A stretch of 64,000 nt of DNA. Source: CAIKZZ01 sp035604595 (GTDB lineage: Bacteria > Pseudomonadota > Gammaproteobacteria > Steroidobacterales > Steroidobacteraceae). A program made the translations under genes and the position numbers. The stretch spans positions 1 through 64,000 of the forward strand of contig DATNIE010000026.1 in the NCBI GenBank assembly GCA_035604595.1, given 5' to 3'. Position 1 is the stretch's first letter; each line of letters begins with the position of its first letter. Under the pieces are notes generated by a model that worked only from the letters and a program-made list of their open reading frames with translations, made no database searches and had not been told where the DNA came from. Positions 56,567 through 64,000 of this stretch are shown piece by piece.

Positions 56567-57794
56567 GCGTATCGATCGAAATCTGATCGTCGGACTCGAC
56601 ATCGGCACCTCCAAGGTGGTGTCGCTGGTCGGCGAGCTGAAGTCCGACGGCGAGCTCGAGGTGATCGGCATCGGCTCGCATCCCTCGCGGGGACTGAAGC
56701 GCGGTGTCGTGGTCAATATCGACTCGACCGTGCAGTCGATCCAGCGGGCGGTCGAGCAGGCCGAGCTCATGGCCGGCGTCGAGATCAACGCCGTGTACAC
56801 CGGCATCGCCGGCAGTCACGTCCGCAGCCTCAATTCGCACGGCATCGTCGCGATCAAGGACAAGGAAGTGACCCAGGGCGACGTCGCCCGGGTGATGGAT
56901 GCCGCGCAGGCGGTCGCGCTGCCCGCCGACCAGCGGATCCTGCACGTGATCCCGCAGGAATTCATCATCGACAACCAGGAAGGCATCCGCGATCCGATCG
57001 GCATGTCGGGCATCCGGCTCGAGGCGCGCGTGCACATCGTCACCGGCGCCGAGAGCGCCGCGCAGAACATCGTCAAGTGCGTGCAGCGCTGCGGCCTCGA
57101 GGTCGAGGACATCGTGCTCGAACAATGGGCCTCGAGCTACGCGGTGTTGACGGACGATGAGAAGGATCTGGGCGTGTGCCTCGTCGATATCGGCGGCGGC
57201 ACGACCGATCTCGCCGTGTTCTCGGGCGGTGCGCTCAGGCACACCGCCGTGATCCCGATCGCGGGCGATCAGGTGACGAATGACATCGCGGTCTCGATGC
57301 GTACGCCGACCCAGTACGCCGAGGACATCAAGATCCGCTACGCCTGCGCGCTCAGCCAGCTCGCGAACCCGGACGAGACGATCGAGGTGCCGAGCGTCGG
57401 CGACCGCCCGCCGCGGCGCCTCGCACGCCAGACGCTCGCGGAGATCGTCGAGCCACGCTACGAGGAGTTGTACAACCTGATCCGCGACGAGCTCAGGCGC
57501 TCGGGTTTCGAGGAAGCGATCGCGGCCGGCATCGTCATCACTGGTGGCAGCGCCAAGATGGAAGGGGCCGTCGAGCTCGCGGAAGAAGTGTTCCACGTGC
57601 CGGTGCGGCTCGGAATTCCCCATGGCGTCGTCGGGCTCGCCGACGTCGTCAGAAATCCCATCCACGCAACTGGCGTGGGCCTGTTGCAGTACGCCCGTGC
57701 GCAATCCGTGCTGGCCGGCGACACCAAGCCGCTCGGCGCCAATGTCCGCAACGTCTTTGATCGGATGAAGTCCTGGTTCCAGGGTTCTTTTTGA
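56559..57794 (+). CDS. ftsA: Cell division protein FtsA
   Basis: A 411-residue actin-like ATPase that anchors FtsZ to the membrane. IVGLDIGTSKVVSLVGEL is the phosphate-1 loop, CLVDIGGGTTDLAVFSGG phosphate-2, and ITGGSAKMEGAVELAEE the adenosine motif. The last residues FDRMKSWFQGSF form the amphipathic membrane-targeting helix. It overlaps ftsQ; ftsZ starts 20 bases after its stop. Confidence 0.97.
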   Translation: MSKRIDRNLIVGLDIGTSKVVSLVGELKSDGELEVIGIGSHPSRGLKRGVVVNIDSTVQSIQRAVEQAELMAGVEINAVYTGIAGSHVRSLNSHGIVAIKDKEVTQGDVARVMDAAQAVALPADQRILHVIPQEFIIDNQEGIRDPIGMSGIRLEARVHIVTGAESAAQNIVKCVQRCGLEVEDIVLEQWASSYAVLTDDEKDLGVCLVDIGGGTTDLAVFSGGALRHTAVIPIAGDQVTNDIAVSMRTPTQYAEDIKIRYACALSQLANPDETIEVPSVGDRPPRRLARQTLAEIVEPRYEELYNLIRDELRRSGFEEAIAAGIVITGGSAKMEGAVELAEEVFHVPVRLGIPHGVVGLADVVRNPIHATGVGLLQYARAQSVLAGDTKPLGANVRNVFDRMKSWFQGSF

Positions 57795-57814
57795 TTCACT
57801 CGAAGGAGACACAC

Positions 57815-58990
57815 ATGTTCGAACTGATGGATGCCTACAGCCAGAGCGCGGTCATCAAGGTGCTCGGCGTCGGAGGTGCTGGCTGCAACGCCGTCGATCA
57901 CATGCTGCTGGTCGGCATCGAGGGCGTGGATTTCGTCTGCCTCAACACCGACGCGCAGGTCCTCAAGAAGTCCAAGGCGAAGACGACCCTGCAGATCGGC
58001 ACGAACATCACCAAGGGCCTTGGCGCCGGCGCCGATCCCGAGGTGGGCCGCCAGGCGGCGATGGAGGACCGCGATCGTGTGATCGAGTTGATCGAGGGCT
58101 GCGACATGCTGTTCATCACCGCCGGCATGGGCGGCGGCACCGGCACGGGCGCGGCACCCGTGGTCGCGCAGGTGGCCAAGGAGCTCGGCATCCTGACCGT
58201 CGCGGTCGTCACCAAGCCCTTCACGATGGAGGGCCACAAGCGCATGGCCATCGCCGAGCAGGGCATCAGCGAGCTGGGCAAGTTCGTCGATTCGCTGATC
58301 ACGATCCCGAACCAGAAGCTGCTGTCGGTGCTGGGTCCCAAGACGCGCCTTCTCGATGCGTTCACCTCCGCCAACGGCGTGCTGCAAGGCGCGGTGCAGG
58401 GTATCGCGGAGCTGATCACGCGGCCCGGGCTCATCAACGTCGATTTCGCCGATGTGCGCACGGTGATGAGCGAGACCGGCATGGCGATGATGGGCACCGG
58501 GCGCGCGACCGGCGAGGACCGTGCGCGCCTCGCGGCCGAGATGGCCGTATCGAGCCCGCTGCTCGAGGACATCAACCTCGCCGGCGCCCAGGGCATCCTC
58601 GTCAACATCACCGCCGGCATGGACATGGCGATCGGTGAGTTCGAGGAGGTCGGCAACACCGTCAAGCAGTTTGCCAGCGACGACGCCACGGTCGTGATCG
58701 GCACCGTCATCGAGCCCGACATGCAGGAGGAGCTGCGTGTGACGGTCGTCGCGACCGGCCTCAACCGCTCCGCACCGCGCCTCGCCCAGGCGGCCGCGGC
58801 CATGGTGCGCGCCGAGCCCACGATGCGGATGGTCCGGAAGCCGGGGGCGGGGTCCCCGACGCCCGACTACTCGCAGCTCGAGCGGCCGGCGATTCAGCGC
58901 AAGAGCGCGGTCGGCGACGGGCTCAGGCCCGAAATCGACGGCGACGAGGTGCTCGATATCCCGGCGTTCTTGCGCCGGCAGGCCGACTGA
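57815..58990 (+). CDS. ftsZ: Cell division protein FtsZ
   Basis: A 391-residue tubulin-like GTPase forming the Z ring. The GTP-binding start is IKVLGVGGAGCNAVDHM, the tubulin signature GMGGGTGTGAAPVVAQ, and the T7 catalytic loop NVDFADVRTVMSETG. A variable linker of about 50 residues leads to the conserved tail DIPAFLRRQAD that binds FtsA and other partners. AAGGAGA precedes the ATG. Confidence 0.98.
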   Translation: MFELMDAYSQSAVIKVLGVGGAGCNAVDHMLLVGIEGVDFVCLNTDAQVLKKSKAKTTLQIGTNITKGLGAGADPEVGRQAAMEDRDRVIELIEGCDMLFITAGMGGGTGTGAAPVVAQVAKELGILTVAVVTKPFTMEGHKRMAIAEQGISELGKFVDSLITIPNQKLLSVLGPKTRLLDAFTSANGVLQGAVQGIAELITRPGLINVDFADVRTVMSETGMAMMGTGRATGEDRARLAAEMAVSSPLLEDINLAGAQGILVNITAGMDMAIGEFEEVGNTVKQFASDDATVVIGTVIEPDMQEELRVTVVATGLNRSAPRLAQAAAAMVRAEPTMRMVRKPGAGSPTPDYSQLERPAIQRKSAVGDGLRPEIDGDEVLDIPAFLRRQAD

Positions 58991-59045
58991 TGCCCGGGGT
59001 GGCGGGCCGGTCGACGGCCCGGCCGCGTTCCAGCAGGGAGGAACT

Positions 59046-59213
59046 ATGCGTGACGAACGACGTCTGAATGCGCTCGCCAGAGGCCGGCTCCGCGCCCAGC
59101 GGGGGGCGGAGCCTCGCGTGCAGGCGCCCGGCGACCCGCCGCGGACCGAGCGGCGTGTCACCCAATGCGGTCAAAGACTTGTCGCGGTTTTCAAGCCTGT
59201 GCTAGGGTGCTGA
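59046..59213 (+). CDS. Possible small basic protein between ftsZ and lpxC
   Basis: A 55-codon open frame that starts at an ATG with GGGAGGA at good spacing, the reason for listing it. The product is Arg-rich (for example RRLNALARGRLRAQRG) with no membrane segment or known motif. Its 3' end overlaps the probable lpxC promoter. It may be a real small protein, a leader peptide or chance; high GC makes open frames common. Confidence 0.3.
   Translation: MRDERRLNALARGRLRAQRGAEPRVQAPGDPPRTERRVTQCGQRLVAVFKPVLGC
59179..59208 (+). promoter_or_regulatory. Probable lpxC promoter
   Basis: TTGTCG at 59179-59184 and TAGGGT at 59203-59208 with an 18-base spacer, about 50 bases before lpxC. A separate lpxC promoter in the ftsZ-lpxC gap is usual. 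Judged by eye. Confidence 0.45.
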
Positions 59214-59259
59214 GTCCCTGCCGCGGGGCAGGGGCGGAACGACCTCACGCGACTCCCGA

Positions 59260-60174
59260 ATGTTGAACCAGCGCACGCTCAAAAACACAATCCGCGCCAC
59301 GGGCATCGGCCTGCATTCGGGGCGCAAGGTGTTCATGACGCTGCGCCCGGCGCCGCCCAACACGGGAATCGTGTTTCGGCGCGTCGACCTGCGCGAGCCC
59401 GTCGACATCGAAGCGCGCGCCGAGAACGTCGGCGACACGACGCTCGGCACCACGCTCGTCAATGGCGAAGTCCGCGTGTCGACGGTCGAGCACCTGCTGT
59501 CGGAGTTCGCCGGCCTTGGCATCGACAACGCCTTCGTCGAGGTCAGCGCGGTCGAGGTTCCGATCATGGACGGCAGCGCCGGACCCTTCGTGTTCCTGCT
59601 GCAGTCCGCGGGCATCGAGGAACAGAACCTGCCGAAACGCTTCGTGCGCATTCGCAAGTCCGTCGAGGTCCGCGACGGGGACAAGTGGGCGCGCTTTGAT
59701 CCGTTCAACGGATTCAAGGTCAATTTTGAGATCGAGTTCGACCATCCGACGTTCCGGCGCCATACGCAGCGCGCATCGATGGATTTCTCGACGACCTCGT
59801 TCCTCAGGGAAGTCAGTCGCGCCCGTACGTTCGGGTTCATGCGCGACCTCGAGGGGCTCAGGGCGCGCAATCTCGCGCTCGGCGGCACGCTCGACAATGC
59901 CATCGTGCTCGATGACTTCCGGGTCCTCAACGAGGACGGGCTGCGGTACGAGGACGAGTTCGTCAAGCACAAGATCCTCGATGCGATCGGCGACCTGTAC
60001 CTGCTCGGCCACAGCCTGATCGGCGAGTTCAGCGGCTACAAGTCGGGCCACGCCCTGAACAACCGGCTGCTGCGCGCCCTGATCGCAGATGCCTCGGCGT
60101 GGGAGGAAGTGACCTTCCGCGATCGCAGCGAGGCGCCGATCTCCTTCGTCACGGCCGCCGCGATCGGCGCCTGA
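59260..60174 (+). CDS. lpxC: UDP-3-O-acyl-N-acetylglucosamine deacetylase
   Basis: A 304-residue Zn-dependent cytosolic enzyme, the committed step of lipid A synthesis. KNTIRATGIGLHSGRKV is the start. Zinc ligands are in STVEHLLSEFAGLGIDNA (His) and KHKILDAIGDLYLLG (His and Asp), and the catalytic His in KSGHALNN. It lies at the end of the dcw cluster, as in most gammaproteobacteria. It converges with the DUF721 gene after 18 bases. Confidence 0.97.
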   Translation: MLNQRTLKNTIRATGIGLHSGRKVFMTLRPAPPNTGIVFRRVDLREPVDIEARAENVGDTTLGTTLVNGEVRVSTVEHLLSEFAGLGIDNAFVEVSAVEVPIMDGSAGPFVFLLQSAGIEEQNLPKRFVRIRKSVEVRDGDKWARFDPFNGFKVNFEIEFDHPTFRRHTQRASMDFSTTSFLREVSRARTFGFMRDLEGLRARNLALGGTLDNAIVLDDFRVLNEDGLRYEDEFVKHKILDAIGDLYLLGHSLIGEFSGYKSGHALNNRLLRALIADASAWEEVTFRDRSEAPISFVTAAAIGA

Positions 60175-60192
60175 GCCGCCCCTCCGGGCCGC

Positions 60193-60513
60193 TCACCGCG
60201 GTCGCGGGCGCGGCCGCACCCGGACGATGACCCGCGCGACCCGCTTGCCGAGAGCGGTCGAGACCCGCGGCGCGAGCTCGGGCAGCGCATAGCGCAGCCG
60301 GCTCGCCCAGCCGCCGCTGTCGATCACCAGGGTTAGTACGCCCTCCTCAGCGAGCGAGGCTCCCCAGACGTGCCCCGCCGCCTCCGTGGGCAGGGCATGC
60401 TGCACCGCAGCAAGCGCCTCGGTCGCGGCGTCAGCCCCGCGCTTCAGCCGTTCGAGTTTTGCTTTACCTTGGGCCAGTAACTCGCTGACGGCGGTTGGTT
60501 TTCGCGTTTTCAA
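60193..60513 (-). CDS. dciA: DUF721 (DciA-like) protein
   Basis: A protein of about 106 residues. The family core is visible as VWGASLAEEGVLTLVIDSG and WASRLRYALPELAPRVS. DciA is the ancestral loader of the replicative helicase DnaB in bacteria lacking DnaC/DnaI. No ATG or GTG lies at the expected start; TTG at 60513 (KTRKPTAVSELL follows) is the best choice. It is divergent from the c-di-GMP riboswitch with 71 bases between. Confidence 0.75.
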   Translation of the reverse strand: MKTRKPTAVSELLAQGKAKLERLKRGADAATEALAAVQHALPTEAAGHVWGASLAEEGVLTLVIDSGGWASRLRYALPELAPRVSTALGKRVARVIVRVRPRPRPR

Positions 60514-60548
60514 GGGCCGCTCTGCATCCCAAAATCGTACAAAAGTGG

Positions 60549-60578
60549 TTGTTGCGCCAAGGGTTTTTGTTGCATAGT
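60549..60578 (+). promoter_or_regulatory. Possible promoter of the riboswitch-M23 transcript
   Basis: TTGTTG at 60549-60554 and CATAGT at 60573-60578 with an 18-base spacer; transcription would start at about 60585, right at the aptamer. Judged by eye. Confidence 0.45.
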
Positions 60579-60584
60579 TCCCTT

Positions 60585-60672
60585 CGCTGTACAAGGGCAA
60601 ACCCGCTGAAAGGCGGGGACGCAAAGCCACCGGTCTAACGCGAGAGCTATGACAGCGGGGTTACCAGTCATG
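60585..60672 (+). promoter_or_regulatory. Cyclic di-GMP-I (GEMM-I) riboswitch
   Basis: The hallmark strings of the class I c-di-GMP aptamer occur in order: AAGGGCAAACC, a CCCGC/GGCGGG stem capped by a GAAA tetraloop, GGACGCAAAGCCACCGG, then a second stem with CTAAC and CTATG that resembles the tetraloop receptor, and finally AGCGGGGTTACC. Spacing matches the Vibrio cholerae Vc2 aptamer. It lies on the plus strand 255 bases before an M23 peptidase gene and faces away from dciA, so it should control the peptidase. The expression platform is not obvious. Confidence 0.95.
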
Positions 60673-60926
60673 AACACCACGCGGGCCGTGCAGGGTGGGG
60701 GAACGCAATCGATTGCCATTGGCGGCGACGCCCCGGCCAGCGAGGCAGTCGTGACGGGTGGGTTGCGCGGGCAGCCGGCCCGGCCCCACGCCCGGGCGAC
60801 GAGGCGGTCCCGGGTGAGGTGGAACGGGGAGTATTTCCCGGGCGAGGGGCTGGTTCGCCGATGGCTCAGGCCGTCGGCCCGGGGGGCCAGTCAGTGCCGG
60901 GTTGGGGTGTGCGTGGAGCAACGGCC

Positions 60927-61880
60927 TTGAATATCATCGTTTTCAGCCGCGACCAAGGTCGTGCGCGGCAGTTCGACCTGCGCTCGCCGGTGTTCCTCGG
61001 GGCATCCGTCGGACTGCTGTTGCTGCTGCTCGGCGGAGTGTTTGCCGCCGGGTCCTGGGTCGGCGCGCGGTGGACCGAGAGCCAGCCGGCCCGCCAGTTT
61101 GCGCACTGGTCTGCCGAGCTCGGCAAGCAGCGCGAGCAGATCGAGGCGGCCCGCGCAGTCGTGCACCAGAACATCGATGCCCTCGCGATGCGGGTCGGCC
61201 AGATGAATGCCCACGTGATCCGACTCGACGCCCTTGGCAAGCGGCTCACGGCGATGGCCAATCTCAATAAGGGCGAGTTCGACTTCGACAGGACTCCGCC
61301 TGTCGGGGGGGTCGACGAGACCGCGGGGTCCGGTCTGCCGGCGAGCGCCCCGGTGCTGACGGACATGCTCGACCGGCTCTCCGACCAGGTCGCCGATCGC
61401 GAACGCCAACTGGGCGCGCTCGAGAATGTGATCCTGACGCGTGAGCTGCGGCGCGACGTCTATCCGCAGGGCCGTCCCGTGCTCGCCGGGTTCATCTCCT
61501 CGTTCTTCGGCCAGCGCTTGGATCCCTTCACCGGCTATACCGCCTTCCACGCCGGGGTCGACTTCGCCGGCGAGGCCGGGGCCGAGGTCGTGTCGGTTGC
61601 GACCGGCATCGTGACTTGGTCCGGGGAGCGCTACGGCTATGGAAACCTCGTCGAGGTCAACCATGGCAACGGCTACGTGACCCGTTACGCCCATAACTCG
61701 GTGCTGCTCGTGAAAGCCGGTGACACGGTCCAGAAGGGTCAGGTTCTGTCGCTGATGGGAAGCACCGGCCACTCGACCGGGCCGCACCTGCATTTCGAGG
61801 TGCTGAGAAACGGTAACCCGGTCGACCCGATGGCCTTTATTAACGAGAATGCGGCTCCGCTTCTCAAGGGTGGCCGTTGA
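60927..61880 (+). CDS. M23 family peptidoglycan endopeptidase
   Basis: A 317-residue membrane-anchored peptidase. NIIVFSRDQGRARQFDL precedes a transmembrane helix (FLGASVGLLLLLLGGVFAAG), then a coiled coil (residues about 60-110) and a C-terminal LytM domain. Zinc and active-site residues are in FHAGVDFAGEAGAEV, YGNLVEVNHGNGYVTRYAH and GSTGHSTGPHLHFEVLRNG, all intact. It should cut peptide cross-bridges in the periplasm. The TTG has GGAG upstream and gives the usual N-terminus; an ATG at 60861 is possible. A c-di-GMP riboswitch lies in its leader. Confidence 0.9.
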   Translation: MNIIVFSRDQGRARQFDLRSPVFLGASVGLLLLLLGGVFAAGSWVGARWTESQPARQFAHWSAELGKQREQIEAARAVVHQNIDALAMRVGQMNAHVIRLDALGKRLTAMANLNKGEFDFDRTPPVGGVDETAGSGLPASAPVLTDMLDRLSDQVADRERQLGALENVILTRELRRDVYPQGRPVLAGFISSFFGQRLDPFTGYTAFHAGVDFAGEAGAEVVSVATGIVTWSGERYGYGNLVEVNHGNGYVTRYAHNSVLLVKAGDTVQKGQVLSLMGSTGHSTGPHLHFEVLRNGNPVDPMAFINENAAPLLKGGR

Positions 61881-61933
61881 ACGGCTGGTCTGCGGCCCCC
61901 ATCTGAGGGGCCGGGTCGCGCGTTCCACCCGTT

Positions 61934-61969
61934 CCCGACCGCGGTCGGGGCCCGCCGGCCACCGGCGGG
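61934..61969 (+). repeat. Two adjacent palindromes before secA
   Basis: CCCGACCG/CGGTCGGG at 61934-61949 is a perfect palindrome; CCCGCCGG and CCGGCGGG at 61951-61969 form a perfect 8-bp stem with a CCA loop. No T-run follows. They may limit read-through from the M23 gene or structure the secA leader. Confidence 0.5.
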
Positions 61970-61989
61970 TAATGGCGACCACTCCTTAG

Positions 61990-61995
61990 TACAAT
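61990..61995 (+). promoter_or_regulatory. Possible -10 box of secA
   Basis: TACAAT lies 61 bases before the secA start. No good -35 is visible. Confidence 0.35.
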
Positions 61996-62055
61996 GCGCG
62001 ACTTTTCCGCGTCAGGACGGGCCGTGAGACGCCCGGCCCCGAAGGACCTCGACCC

Positions 62056-64000
<1,945 letters not shown>

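Overview
This window is GC-rich chromosomal DNA from a Gram-negative bacterium, almost certainly a gammaproteobacterium near the Xanthomonadales/Nevskiales/Steroidobacterales branch. The basis is outer-membrane genes (lptABC, kdsCD, lpxC, lpoA), a DAP-type division and cell wall (dcw) cluster, a bc1 complex, an SAH riboswitch in front of ahcY, and the order ftsZ-lpxC-DUF721-M23 peptidase-secA. The taxon is inferred from gene order; no database search was possible.

Layout. Positions 1-4019 are a loosely packed, accessory-looking end: a lipoprotein gene cut by the left edge, a large membrane-anchored TPR protein, a yajD-type HNH gene between two inverted copies of an intergenic repeat, and a small lipoprotein. 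Positions 4020-8503 hold an exported methyltransferase-like protein, a family 9 glycosyltransferase, hemL, a rubredoxin and a cpdA-like phosphodiesterase. Positions 8724-17285 are central metabolism: metK and ahcY on the minus strand with an SAH riboswitch between them, then tkt-gap-pgk-pyk on the plus strand. Positions 17372-25528 are less constrained: a translationally coupled penicillin-acylase/D-aminoacylase pair, a MoxR ATPase/VWA pair, an exported PrxQ-type peroxiredoxin and a patatin-like protein.

Positions 25501-31722 (minus) are the envelope and nitrogen block kdsD-kdsC-lptC-lptA-lptB-rpoN-hpf-rapZ, without the usual ptsN. Divergent from it are ibaG-murA, then a DegS/AlgW-type protease. 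petABC follows with sspB but no sspA, then lpoA and rsmI divergently, and the RNase P RNA gene. Positions 41383-58990 are a complete dcw cluster (mraZ-rsmH-ftsL-ftsI-murE-murF-mraY-murD-ftsW-murG-murC-murB-ddl-ftsQ-ftsA-ftsZ). Most junctions are 4-nt ATGA/GTGA overlaps. It starts from a clear sigma70 promoter followed by three TGGG boxes at 10-bp spacing, the expected MraZ operator. lpxC, a DciA/DUF721 gene, an M23 peptidase and the start of secA close the window.

The most interesting signal is a class I cyclic di-GMP riboswitch (GEMM-I) at about 60585-60672, on the leader of the M23 peptidoglycan endopeptidase gene between lpxC and secA. It would connect the motility/biofilm second messenger directly to cell-wall cleavage beside the division cluster. 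Other noteworthy points are the SAH riboswitch with a possible Shine-Dalgarno-sequestering hairpin, the MraZ operator overlapping the mraZ start region, a perfect palindrome over the rnpB promoter, and the absence of sspA and ptsN from positions where relatives usually carry them.
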